Source: CAYGYG01 sp964354155 (GTDB taxonomy: Bacteria; Hydrothermota; Tepidihabitantia; SM23-42; CAYGYG01). Taken from it: a DNA stretch of 64,000 bases. The stretch is taken from positions 1-64,000 of the forward strand of contig CAYGYG010000008.1 of the NCBI GenBank assembly GCA_964354155.1, read 5' to 3'. Shown here piece after piece: positions 8,895 through 17,254 of the stretch; position 1 is the stretch's first letter; the number at the start of each line of letters is the position of its first letter. Both the position numbers and the translations under genes were made by a program. Under the pieces are notes generated by a model. It was not told where the DNA came from. It did not search any database and saw nothing but the letters and a program-made list of their open reading frames with translations.

Positions 8895-9707
8895 ATGAAA
8901 AAGAAAACTGTTGTCTATGGCATCCTAACCTTGGGAGCGTTGGGCATGATTTTGCCTTTTTTCTGGATGGTGTTGACTTCCCTCAAGTCGCCGAACGAGG
9001 CCTTGCGTTTTCCGCCGAACTTTGTCCCGGAACAATTCCTCTTCAGGAACTACGTCGACGCCTTCCGCCAGGTCGATTTCGCGCGCTATTTTCTCAATAC
9101 CGTCATCATGACTCTGGGGACGACGTTGGGCGTCTACCTGACATCGGTTTTGGCGGCCTATGCGTTCGCCCGCCTGAAATTCCGGGGCCGGGAAGCGCTC
9201 TTTGCGTTCTTCCTGTCCGTGATGATGGTGCCGATGCCGGTCTACCTTGTGCCGTCCTACATCATCCTCAGTGCCCTGCGCTGGATCGACACCTTCCTCG
9301 CCCTGGTCGTTCCCTGGTCGGTCAACATCTTCTCGATATTCCTGCTCCGGCAACACTTCCGGACTATGCCCAATGACCTGTTCGATGCGGCGAAGCTGGA
9401 CGGGATGAATCATCTTCAGATCCTCTGGTATATCGTGCTGCCTCTTTCCAAGCCGGTCTTGATCACGGTCGGGATCTTCAACGTGGTCTCGTCCTGGAAT
9501 GCTTTTCTCTGGCCGCTGATTGTAACGAATTCGGATTCGATGCGCACGATCCAGACCGGGCTCGCTTATTTCGCACAGGAGGCGAGCACCAACTACCCCC
9601 TCCTCATGGCGGCCTCGACCTTTACCATCCTGCCGTTAGTTGTTCTTTACTTTTTTGCCCAGCGGCATATAATGGAGTCGTATGTGCGAGCCGGACTCAA
9701 GGAGTAG
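8895..9707 (+). CDS. Sugar-type ABC transporter permease (MalG/UgpE-like)
   Basis: 270 residues from the ATG at 8895 (MKKKTVVYGILTLGALGM), with six membrane helices and the EAA loop LFDAAKLDGMNHLQILWYIV followed by LPLSKP. It is the second pore subunit, pairing with the permease upstream. The chosen start gives a normal positively charged N-terminus. An ATG at 8862 would add 11 residues. Neither start has a good ribosome site, so coupling to the upstream gene is possible. The ATPase (MsmK/MalK type) must be supplied from elsewhere in the genome. Confidence 0.85.
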   Translation: MKKKTVVYGILTLGALGMILPFFWMVLTSLKSPNEALRFPPNFVPEQFLFRNYVDAFRQVDFARYFLNTVIMTLGTTLGVYLTSVLAAYAFARLKFRGREALFAFFLSVMMVPMPVYLVPSYIILSALRWIDTFLALVVPWSVNIFSIFLLRQHFRTMPNDLFDAAKLDGMNHLQILWYIVLPLSKPVLITVGIFNVVSSWNAFLWPLIVTNSDSMRTIQTGLAYFAQEASTNYPLLMAASTFTILPLVVLYFFAQRHIMESYVRAGLKE

Positions 9708-9714
9708 CCAGGCC

Positions 9715-9927
9715 GTGCAGGTTGAGTGCCACGATGGGTGCCGTGCGGCCGAATACCCCAAGCGGGTTTGCCTTGAAGGCGTCTGGTACGACATATTTGA
9801 GATCGTGCGGCGCGAAGTAACCGAGGATTTCGCTTCGCGCGAGCGCGCCGATGTCTACTATTGCCACATTGGCGATAACATGATTGTGAAGTTGGTAAGG
9901 AACAAGGCGGGTTGGACCAAGCGATGA
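9715..9927 (+). CDS. Small protein resembling the DUF6504 family
   Basis: 70 residues from a GTG at 9715 (AAGGAG 10 nt upstream, overlapping the permease stop). The pattern PKRVCLEGVWYDIFEIV, then YYCHIGDNMIVKLV and GWTKR, resembles the short DUF6504-type beta proteins of actinobacteria and others (a G-W/R-Y strand and a final W). Function is unknown for that family. Its stop codon overlaps the next tiny ORF by ATGA. Confidence 0.5.
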   Translation: MQVECHDGCRAAEYPKRVCLEGVWYDIFEIVRREVTEDFASRERADVYYCHIGDNMIVKLVRNKAGWTKR

Positions 9928-9983
9928 GAAACCAAGATCGGGCCGAAATCGAAGAGATGCGGCGGAGGAACAAATCGCAATGA
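9924..9983 (+). CDS. 19-residue ORF coupled at both ends
   Basis: Encodes MRNQDRAEIEEMRRRNKSQ. Its ATG overlaps the TGA of the gene before (ATGA at 9924-9927), and its TGA overlaps the ATG of the chemoreceptor gene (ATGA at 9980-9983). The GGAGG at 9964-9968 that would serve the receptor lies inside it. It may be a translation-coupling leader rather than a functional peptide. Confidence 0.4.
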   Translation: MRNQDRAEIEEMRRRNKSQ

Positions 9984-12900
9984 TCGACGAAGTAAGACAA
10001 TTCTTCATCGAGCATATCAATCCGATCATCGTCGAGTACCGGCAAACCAACCAGGAATTCAAGAAGCTCGGCGACCAGATTATTCAGACCATTCAGCGGC
10101 AGTCGAGCTACCTCGAGGATTTGTCCAAAGGCTTCCAGAGCATTTTCGCCTCGGTACAGCTGACCTCAGAAGCCACCCAGGTGATGGAACGCGAAACCAA
10201 AGAACTACGGGAGCTGAGTAATAACTCAATCAGCTCACTGGACGGGGCGATCCATACGATCGAGCAACTGACGAGTGAAGTCCAGTATCTAACCGGAGCC
10301 CTGAGCAACGTCAAAGAGCATTCCAGTCAGCTTAAGACGGCGATCGCTGAGATCATCAAAATATCGGAAATGACCATTGTCGCCTCGCGCAATGCCCAGA
10401 TCAAAGCCTATCACGCCGGCGAGATTGGACGTGGCTTCGAGGTCATTGCGCGTCAGGTGGTCGATTTGGTCGGGCAGACCGAGACGGCGACAAAGGAGAT
10501 CCCGAAGATTACCGGGCGTATCGAAGATGAGGTTGCCAAACTTGGCGTTCAGGTCGACGAGATGCAGAAGTTTCTTGAGAAATTCGAAATGGTCGGCGAG
10601 TACCTCAACGACTCGTTCAAACATATCTTGTCGATCGTGCCCAACCTGGAGCGCGACACGACCGAGGCCTCTCGATTGATTGCCGAACAGGAGGGCGCCA
10701 AGAAGACACTGGTCAGTTCGAACTGGGAATTGAACAGCTGGCTCGCCGACACATTCGATTTATCGGAGAAGGCCGCCAGCGCATCAATTTTCCTTAAGGG
10801 ACTTTCGAACGAAATTGTCGACAAGGCGGAACAGATCCGGAAATGGGAAGATGCCTCGAAGCATAACCTCTACTACTTCTTGATCCGTTTCTTCAACGTC
10901 CTCAACATCACCACCGAAAGCCATCTCAAATGGACCAAACGGGTGCCGCGCCTGGAAGGGGTCTTCGATTTTGAGGGTTTCAAAACGGCGCTGAAGAGTC
11001 TGCCCGCGATGAGCCAGGACATCAAACAGTCGATAATGCGGCAGTCGACCGACCTGAAAAAGAGTGAGGGCATTCTCGAGGCATCGCTCAACACGCTGAC
11101 GCGCGAGACCAGCGAAGAGGCGAATATTTTCCGGATCTTGGGCGAGGCCGAAACCCTGCTCAGTCAACTCAAGGAAGTCCCGAATCAGGTGTTGTTCTTC
11201 GAGCGGGAACTTAATGCGATCGTGGACCGCTCGCGCATTTTGAGTTTGTATGCGGCGATCGAAAGTGCCCGCGCCGGTGAGCACGGGGCGCCGCTGACCG
11301 TGGTCGCCGATGAGATCAAAGCGCTGTCCAACCAGGCCAAGAATGCGGTGGAGAACATTGCCGAGTGGCGCGAGGCGATGGTTCTTGATTTCGAAAGCGC
11401 GCTCAAGGTAATAAAGGAGTCGAAGCGACTGGCCGAGGATGAACGGCTGAAGCTGGCGGAGGCGGCACGCATCATCGAAGATGCCTTGCGCAAGATCAAG
11501 GAGCTGTGCTCTCTGATTGATGAGACCAATAACTCGATCGACCGTCAACTTACCGGTTTTGCGGCGCTCGATGGTGAACTGGGCAACGTGACGACGGCTT
11601 ACGAACAGATCATCCGGGAGTTTGACCAGTATCTTGCGACCGGTAATTCGTTCACGAAAATCCTCGAGAAGGTGACCGGGTACAAGGATCAGTACCTGAG
11701 CATGCTGGCCGGCCTCATCAAGGAAAGAGAACCCCCGGTTCAGCTAATCATCAGAGAATCGGCCGACCCGATTATTCTCGATCCGGCTTTCAAGACTGAT
11801 GTCGTGTCGGACCGGATTGGCCAGCAGATACATATCGGCCTGTTCGGATTCGACCCCGATGGCAACATCATCCCCGGGGCGGCGTCGGATTTCATGATCG
11901 GCGAAGACGGTACGCTGTGGACTTTCTATCTTCGGCGCGACATCAAGTTCCACAACGGACACCCGCTGACCGCGGCCGATGTTCTCTACTCAATCGAGCG
12001 CATCCGAACGAGTCCGAATGCTGGTTTCACCGAGTGCATCGAAGAGTCGATCGTGGTTGATGACCACACGATTCAGTTCAAGCTGCGCTATCCCTATCTG
12101 CCGTTCCTGGCCAATCTGGCGTGCGGGGCGTGCCTGATCATCCCGCGCCTGGGCTACGACGTGAATCGTCCGGTGGGCGCCGGTCCCTACCGTTTTGCTG
12201 GCTGGGAGCGCAACCGGGAGCTCATCCTGAAAGCCAATGACGATTTCTTTGAGGGCCGCCCGGCAATTGACGAAGTGGTTTTCCGGACCATCGCCGACGA
12301 AACCGAAGCCCTCGACCGATTCCGCAAGGGCGAGATATCGCTTATGGAAATTCAGCAGGCCGAGGTCGATGAAGACGAATTCAACGTGCTTCAGACGCCG
12401 TCGATCTCAGTTCAGTATGTGGCGATAAACCTGGCCCAAGACACGCCGTTCCGGAGCAAGGAGGTAAGACAGGCGATCAACCACGCCCTGGATTGCGACC
12501 GGTATGTGAAAGAGATGCTCAAGAATCGAGGCATCCCGGCACACGGGATCTTCCCCCCGGGCCTGGCGTCATACAATCCCGACCTGCGCGGCTATCCCTA
12601 CGATCCTGAGAAGGGCAAGTTTCTGATGGCGAAAGCCGGCTTTGGCCAGGGTTTGCCGGACACGTACGAACTGGATACGCGCAGCACCCAGCTGGCCGTG
12701 GAGCGTGCCGAGTTCGTGCGTGAAGCATGCGCCCGGATCGGCGTGAGGCTTCGCCTGGTGAAGTTGGAGTGGCGGGACCTTCTTGAGAAGAATTACTCGG
12801 GCCGGAGTTACCTGAGCATGCGGGGCTGGGTGGGGGACAACGGCGATCCGGACAACTTTGTCTATCCGTTGTTCCACAGCCGCAGCCGTGGGACCGCCGG

Positions 12901-13153
12901 CAATATTACTTTCTATGCGAACGACGAGATCGATCAAATGATTGATGCGGCGCGACAGATTCGGAACTCTGAACGACGCATGGATTACTACCGGGAGCTG
13001 GAAAAGAAGCTTGTTGAAGAAGCTCCCTGGATCTTCATGAATTTTGGGGTCAACTACTCAGCCCGCCAACCTGATGTCCTGAACCTGAAGATCGACCCCT
13101 TTGGTATCGTCAGGGCAAAGTATCTACTGAAGAGAAGATGGAACAAGTTCTAG
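9980..13153 (+). CDS. Soluble chemoreceptor-like protein fused to a family 5 solute-binding domain
   Basis: 1057 residues with no signal peptide and no membrane helix. Residues 1-585 are helical and carry two MCP-type signalling tips: one near 134-163 (ASRNAQIKAYHAGEIGRGFE) and a second near 415-450 (LYAAIESARAGEHGAPLTVV then ADEIKALS). Both match the receptor hairpin that docks CheA and CheW. Residues about 588-1057 match the SBP_bac_5 family (DppA/OppA, peptide or nickel binding): LRRDIKFHNGHPLTAADVLY, then LRYPYLPFLANLACG, KEVRQAINHALD and GWVGDNGDPDNF. Such domains are normally periplasmic and lipid-anchored. Here the domain would be cytoplasmic and C-terminal to the signalling part. The 3' end overlaps cheW by 16 nt. 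It is likely a sensor of an internal oligopeptide or other ligand. Confidence 0.85.
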   Translation: MIDEVRQFFIEHINPIIVEYRQTNQEFKKLGDQIIQTIQRQSSYLEDLSKGFQSIFASVQLTSEATQVMERETKELRELSNNSISSLDGAIHTIEQLTSEVQYLTGALSNVKEHSSQLKTAIAEIIKISEMTIVASRNAQIKAYHAGEIGRGFEVIARQVVDLVGQTETATKEIPKITGRIEDEVAKLGVQVDEMQKFLEKFEMVGEYLNDSFKHILSIVPNLERDTTEASRLIAEQEGAKKTLVSSNWELNSWLADTFDLSEKAASASIFLKGLSNEIVDKAEQIRKWEDASKHNLYYFLIRFFNVLNITTESHLKWTKRVPRLEGVFDFEGFKTALKSLPAMSQDIKQSIMRQSTDLKKSEGILEASLNTLTRETSEEANIFRILGEAETLLSQLKEVPNQVLFFERELNAIVDRSRILSLYAAIESARAGEHGAPLTVVADEIKALSNQAKNAVENIAEWREAMVLDFESALKVIKESKRLAEDERLKLAEAARIIEDALRKIKELCSLIDETNNSIDRQLTGFAALDGELGNVTTAYEQIIREFDQYLATGNSFTKILEKVTGYKDQYLSMLAGLIKEREPPVQLIIRESADPIILDPAFKTDVVSDRIGQQIHIGLFGFDPDGNIIPGAASDFMIGEDGTLWTFYLRRDIKFHNGHPLTAADVLYSIERIRTSPNAGFTECIEESIVVDDHTIQFKLRYPYLPFLANLACGACLIIPRLGYDVNRPVGAGPYRFAGWERNRELILKANDDFFEGRPAIDEVVFRTIADETEALDRFRKGEISLMEIQQAEVDEDEFNVLQTPSISVQYVAINLAQDTPFRSKEVRQAINHALDCDRYVKEMLKNRGIPAHGIFPPGLASYNPDLRGYPYDPEKGKFLMAKAGFGQGLPDTYELDTRSTQLAVERAEFVREACARIGVRLRLVKLEWRDLLEKNYSGRSYLSMRGWVGDNGDPDNFVYPLFHSRSRGTAGNITFYANDEIDQMIDAARQIRNSERRMDYYRELEKKLVEEAPWIFMNFGVNYSARQPDVLNLKIDPFGIVRAKYLLKRRWNKF

Positions 13154-13557
13154 TTTTTCAAATCGGTCCCGAGTACTTGGCGATCGATGCGGCAAAAACC
13201 CACCAGATCGCCGAACCGATGGAATCGGTGCGCGTGCCGGGTTCGCCGGACTATGTTCTGGGCATTGTTAGCTTCCGGGGAATGGTCATACCCGTGGTCG
13301 ACTTGCGCAAGAGGTTGGGAGTTGAACCGGCCCCGGATCAGACCCAGACCATGGTGGTTATCGTGGAAGAGGAGAACCGCAGGCTGGGCCTGGTTGTCGA
13401 CCGCGTCGTCGGTTTGCGGCGAATTCAACCGCAGTCGGTTGAAAAACATCCGCAGCTACTGGCGACGAAGTTCGACAAGGAATTCTTCAAGGGCATCGCC
13501 CGTCTGCCCGAGTTCCCGGTTCTGCTCCTGGACCTGAAAAAGCTGCTGCTGAAATAG
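13138..13557 (+). CDS. cheW: CheW-like coupling protein
   Basis: 139 residues. CheW fold throughout: VLVFQIGPEYLAIDA, then GSPDYVLGIVSFRGMVIPVV and DLRKRLG, with a final ILLDLKKLL-like strand (VLLLDLKKLLLK). CheW bridges receptors to the kinase CheA. It starts inside the end of the receptor-fusion gene in another frame, so the two are translated together and the partner receptor is evident. The matching CheA and CheY are about 46 kb away in this window. Confidence 0.9.
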   Translation: MEQVLVFQIGPEYLAIDAAKTHQIAEPMESVRVPGSPDYVLGIVSFRGMVIPVVDLRKRLGVEPAPDQTQTMVVIVEEENRRLGLVVDRVVGLRRIQPQSVEKHPQLLATKFDKEFFKGIARLPEFPVLLLDLKKLLLK

Positions 13558-13897
13558 CCGTAGTGAATCGGCGCCCGACGCGTCCATCAAATGGCAGCTG
13601 ATTGAGCCAGTTCGCGGCGTGCCCGGGCGTTCGGCACGTTCGATCAAGCCCCACGCGTCGACTCACAGGTTGCCGCAACAATGACACGGTGCACAGAAAG
13701 TCATTGACAAACCAGCATATCGATAGTACAATTACGAGTATCAATCGTCCTTTGACAGTCGTGATACAATATTTCGCATAGACTGGCGCCTGTTCTGGGG
13801 CAATCTTGTGTTACCAGGGATTGTACCGTCAGAACGTTGAAAAACAGTTGTCTTGCCGGGCGCTAACAAATCCAGAGTCAAACTAAAGGAGGTTTTC
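13558..13897. other. Intergenic region before the subtilase
   Basis: 340 bp without a convincing gene. It holds the promoter at 13704-13732 and a second TTGACA at 13752 lacking a clear -10. A leader of about 160 nt would precede the subtilase. No terminator with a T-run was seen after cheW. Confidence 0.5.
13704..13732 (+). promoter_or_regulatory. Promoter for the subtilase gene
   Basis: TTGACA (13704-13709), 17-bp spacer, TACAAT (13727-13732). Confidence 0.65.
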
Positions 13898-16198
13898 ATG
13901 ATGAGATATGTACTTCTGTTTTTTGCTTGCGTGGTTGGTCTCAGCTTTGCGGCGGACAAAATCGTGCTGCCCTATGAGACGACCGGCCCCATGACCATTG
14001 GTTTTATCCGTGGTTTTAGCTTCGACCCACTGCAAGGCGAGCCCGTGCTGCCGGCGGATTTGAAGGTGACCAAGTATACCGGGAAGTACGGCTACTATCT
14101 CGTGCAGTTTCCCGGGCCGATACGCGAGGAATGGAAACAGGACATTCTTGACATGGGCGGCAAGTTCATCGACTACCAGCACCGGTACACTTTCCTGGTC
14201 CAACTCGACCCGGCCAAGGTCGAGGCGGTTAATGCTCTGCCCCAGGTCCGTTGGGTCGGTCTGTTCCAGCCCGCTTATAAGCTCTATCCACGGCTGGAAA
14301 AGGGCGTGGGCCAGAAAACGGTTATCGTAGTGCTGTTCGGCGATGCTAATGCCGGCGAGCTTGACCAGCAGTTGAAGACAATCGGGGCAAAGGACCTGCT
14401 CTGGGAAATCAATGAGGCCTTCAAGAGCGTCCGGCTTGATATCGAGGCGTCGAAGATCGATGATATCGCGCGGCTGACCGGCGTCTACTGGATCGAGCCT
14501 TACTCGCCGATGGAGCCGGACAATGACCAGGCGCAGTGGGTTGTTCAGAAGGGCTATCCCCCTTCGGACACCTCTCGGACCATTTGGCGCCGGGGCCTGA
14601 TGGGACAGGGAATGATTACCGGAACCTGCGATGGTGGACTACGTGCTACTCACTACATGTTCCGCGATTCGACGATTGTCGTCAGCGGCAATGGCGAGTA
14701 TCCGCGGCATCGCAAGATCATCGGCTACCGGGGTGCCCTGGTTGCTGATGGTCATGGAACTCACACCGCTGGTTCGGTGTGCGGTGATGATTCCTACTGG
14801 CGCAAGACGAGTGTCTACGATGGGATTGCCCCAAAGGCCCGGCACTATTTCAATTGCGTGCCGAGTCTACCGACCAGCTGGGATATGTGGCAGTGGTGGT
14901 ACATGGCTGAAGCCTGCACGATCGGCGGCGGGGTCAAGAACATGTCGATGAGCTATTCCCGAAAAGATACCTACAACATCTATATCTTCACCGACATGAC
15001 CGCCGACTCGTTTGTCTGGCGACATCGTCAGTTCCTCGAGAACAGCTCGATGGGTAATTTGACGGCAAATACCATCGGTCATCCACCGGTTGCCAAGGAC
15101 ATCATCTCGGTCGCCGCCGTGGGTAATGGCACAAACTCCAATACCTTCATGACCTGGACCACCCGCGGACCGACCGCTGATGGTCGTCGCAAGGGTACGT
15201 TGAGTACACCGGGCGATCTTGTCTATTCCGCCTATTCCACAAATGACAGCTCCTATACATCAATGTCCGGGACCAGCATGGCAACACCGGTGAGCACCGG
15301 TGCGGTCACCCTGATCCGGCAGTATCTTAGAGCCGGGTTCTATCCGACCGGTACGGCAACTCCCCGGGACAGCATGCGGTACGTCTCGGCGGCGATTGTC
15401 AAGGCGATGGCGATTGTCTCCTGCGACAACTCGATTTCCGGTTATACGGTACCCGACAACAATATCGGCTGGGGTAAGCTCGACCTTGACAGCGTCTTGT
15501 ACTTCACCGGGGAAGCGAAGAAACTCTGGATCAAAGACGATACGGTGGGTCTGCGAACCAACGATTCCGTGCTCTTCCAGTTCAATGTGGGCGCGGCCCA
15601 GCCCTTCCGTGCGACCCTGGTCTGGACCGATCCGCCGGGGCCGATGCGAGCGGCGATCGTGTTGGTCAATAACCTGGACCTGACGGTTACTGATCCCGGT
15701 GGGACCCAGTACCGAGGTAATGTCTGGGCTGGTGGTCAATCAGCTACCGGCGGCAGCTACGACTCGCTCAATGTTGAAGAGTGCACGCGCCGCAACAGCC
15801 CGACGGCGGGGATTTGGACCGTGAAAGTCAAGGCGCGGAATGTGCCGCGCGGTCCTCAGCCCTATGCCTTGGCCGTGACCGGCGATTTCCCGATGACGGG
15901 TGTCGCCGATGAAGTGACCGAGAAGATCATCCCGCCGACGGAGTTACTCGGGGCACAGCCCACGCTGTTCAAGACCGCAACCTCGATCCGATTCGTGTTG
16001 GGCCAACCATCAAACGTTACCCTGTGTGTTTATGATGGCAGCGGGCGCCTGGTGAGGACGTTGGTCGACAACCGACACTACAATGCCGGAAGCTACAGTG
16101 TCAGCCTTGATCAGGCGGACCTGCCGGCCGGCGTGTATCTGTATCGTTTGAAGACCGCGGATTGTGACCGGACAGGGAAGGTGGTCCTGGTCAGATAG
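13898..16198 (+). CDS. Secreted subtilisin-like serine protease (S8) with sorting domain
   Basis: 766 residues from the ATG at 13898, which has AAAGGAGG 5 nt upstream and is followed by a signal peptide (MMRYVLLFFACVVGLSFA). Residues 20-220 look like a propeptide or inhibitor region. The catalytic triad is Asp245 (GTCDGG), His286 (GHGTHTAG) and Ser460 (SGTSMATP). After the catalytic domain comes a beta-sandwich like that of KP-43-type subtilases (about 560-680), then a C-terminal sorting domain ending PAGVYLYRLKT...GKVVLVR. It probably degrades protein outside the cell. Followed by a strong terminator. Confidence 0.9.
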   Translation: MMRYVLLFFACVVGLSFAADKIVLPYETTGPMTIGFIRGFSFDPLQGEPVLPADLKVTKYTGKYGYYLVQFPGPIREEWKQDILDMGGKFIDYQHRYTFLVQLDPAKVEAVNALPQVRWVGLFQPAYKLYPRLEKGVGQKTVIVVLFGDANAGELDQQLKTIGAKDLLWEINEAFKSVRLDIEASKIDDIARLTGVYWIEPYSPMEPDNDQAQWVVQKGYPPSDTSRTIWRRGLMGQGMITGTCDGGLRATHYMFRDSTIVVSGNGEYPRHRKIIGYRGALVADGHGTHTAGSVCGDDSYWRKTSVYDGIAPKARHYFNCVPSLPTSWDMWQWWYMAEACTIGGGVKNMSMSYSRKDTYNIYIFTDMTADSFVWRHRQFLENSSMGNLTANTIGHPPVAKDIISVAAVGNGTNSNTFMTWTTRGPTADGRRKGTLSTPGDLVYSAYSTNDSSYTSMSGTSMATPVSTGAVTLIRQYLRAGFYPTGTATPRDSMRYVSAAIVKAMAIVSCDNSISGYTVPDNNIGWGKLDLDSVLYFTGEAKKLWIKDDTVGLRTNDSVLFQFNVGAAQPFRATLVWTDPPGPMRAAIVLVNNLDLTVTDPGGTQYRGNVWAGGQSATGGSYDSLNVEECTRRNSPTAGIWTVKVKARNVPRGPQPYALAVTGDFPMTGVADEVTEKIIPPTELLGAQPTLFKTATSIRFVLGQPSNVTLCVYDGSGRLVRTLVDNRHYNAGSYSVSLDQADLPAGVYLYRLKTADCDRTGKVVLVR

Positions 16199-16217
16199 CA
16201 CTCACGGAGAATACTAA

Positions 16218-16248
16218 GGGGCGTGGATCACACCACGCCCCTTTTTTT
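16218..16248 (+). terminator. Rho-independent terminator after the subtilase
   Basis: Perfect 9-bp stem GGGGCGTGG / CCACGCCCC (16218-16226, 16233-16241), 6-nt loop, then seven Ts. Confidence 0.95.
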
Positions 16249-16302
16249 GTTCCACGCAAGCGGGTTTTAGCCGGGGCGCGGTACGGCCCACGGTCAATGG
16301 AG

Positions 16303-16330
16303 TTGACATAACTCGGACCATGGCTATAAT
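16303..16330 (+). promoter_or_regulatory. Consensus leaderless-type promoter for the ZIP transporter
   Basis: TTGACA (16303-16308), 16-bp spacer, TATAAT (16325-16330). Both hexamers are perfect. The ATG at 16339 lies 8 nt after the -10 box and no ribosome site can fit, so the mRNA should be leaderless. Confidence 0.85.
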
Positions 16331-16338
16331 CGGCGCGG

Positions 16339-17070
16339 ATGGCCCTTTTCTATACACTTGCCGCGACCGTGGTCGTGAGCCTCGTCTCCATGGTCGGCAT
16401 TATCTTCATGGGCGCCAAGGAAGCGCGGCGGCAAAAGACGATCTATATCCTGGTGAGCTTTGCGACCGGATCCCTAATCGGCGGCGCCCTGCTGCACCTG
16501 CTGCCCGAAGCGGTGGCCGCTGACAAAAATGCATTCCTTCACGTCATTGTCGGGATTCTATTCTTTCTGCTGCTTGAGAAACTCCTCTACTGGCGACATT
16601 GTCATAAAGGACACTGTGACGTGCACACCTTCAAGTATCTCAACCTGGTCGGGGATGGAGTCCATAATTTCATCGACGGGATTGTGATCGGGATCAGTTT
16701 TCTGGTTGATCCGGGACTGGGGTTGACGACATCATTGGCAATCCTTTTCCACGAAATCCCGCAGGAGTTGGGCGACTTCAGCGTTTTGATTTTTGGCGGG
16801 TTCAGCTTCAAACAGGCGCTGCTGTTCAATTTGCTGAGCGCGACAACATGCATCGTCGGCGGGATTATTGCCTGCGTCGTGGGTTCGGCGATTGAACCGA
16901 TGAAGTCGGTGTTGCTCGGGTTCACGGCCGGAGGGTTTCTTTATATCGCGATGGTGGACATACTGCCTGAGCTGCGGGCCGCTCACGACCTGCGCCAATC
17001 AGCAACTCAGTTTATGCTGATCCTGGCCGGTATCGGTCTGATGTACGGACTGACCGCAATTATGCACTGA
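16339..17070 (+). CDS. ZIP family divalent metal transporter
   Basis: 243 residues, about eight membrane helices. Metal-binding ZIP signatures are present: GDGVHNFIDGIVIG in helix 4 and LFHEIPQELGDFSVLI in helix 5, which supply the His, Asn, Asp and Glu ligands of the transport site. It belongs to the ZupT/ZIP group and would import zinc or another divalent cation across the inner membrane. A His-rich stretch (WRHCHKGHCDVH) in the loop before helix 4 could bind metal. Single gene with its own leaderless promoter and a terminator upstream. Confidence 0.9.
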   Translation: MALFYTLAATVVVSLVSMVGIIFMGAKEARRQKTIYILVSFATGSLIGGALLHLLPEAVAADKNAFLHVIVGILFFLLLEKLLYWRHCHKGHCDVHTFKYLNLVGDGVHNFIDGIVIGISFLVDPGLGLTTSLAILFHEIPQELGDFSVLIFGGFSFKQALLFNLLSATTCIVGGIIACVVGSAIEPMKSVLLGFTAGGFLYIAMVDILPELRAAHDLRQSATQFMLILAGIGLMYGLTAIMH

Positions 17071-17107
17071 TCACACCGGGAGCTTCGATCCAGTCTTGAC
17101 CCACCGC

Positions 17108-17245
17108 CTATTTGAAAACCGGATCGGCGAAAAAGAAGACCAGGAAGAAGGCGGCCAGGACGTACATCACCGTCGAAACCTCCTTGCCGTGCCCGCTTAG
17201 GAGTTTGATAAGAACGTAGGACATGAAGCCCAGCGAAATTCCGGG
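17108..17245 (-). pseudogene. C-terminal remnant of an NCS2/AzgA-like purine permease
   Basis: Minus-strand frame of 45 codons ending TAG at 17108. It begins PGISLGFMSYVLIKLLSGHG and continues KEVSTVMYVLAAFF before the stop, matching the last helices of AzgA/GhxP-type adenine/guanine/hypoxanthine permeases. An in-frame TGA at 17249-17251 lies just upstream and no start is available, so the other roughly 400 residues are missing. It directly follows the 3' end of the regulator gene on the same strand, marking a deletion or rearrangement junction. Confidence 0.65.
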
Positions 17246-17254
17246 AGATCAATG

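Noticed and set aside
8852..9376. Overlapping plus-strand frame of 174 codons at the start of permease 2
   Set aside because: Out of frame with the EAA-motif permease and has no membrane or family pattern.
16320..16523. Short ORF starting at the ATG inside the ZIP promoter
   Set aside because: Its start overlaps the spacer just before the -10 box, so it could not be on the transcript; the overlapping ZIP frame is clearly real.
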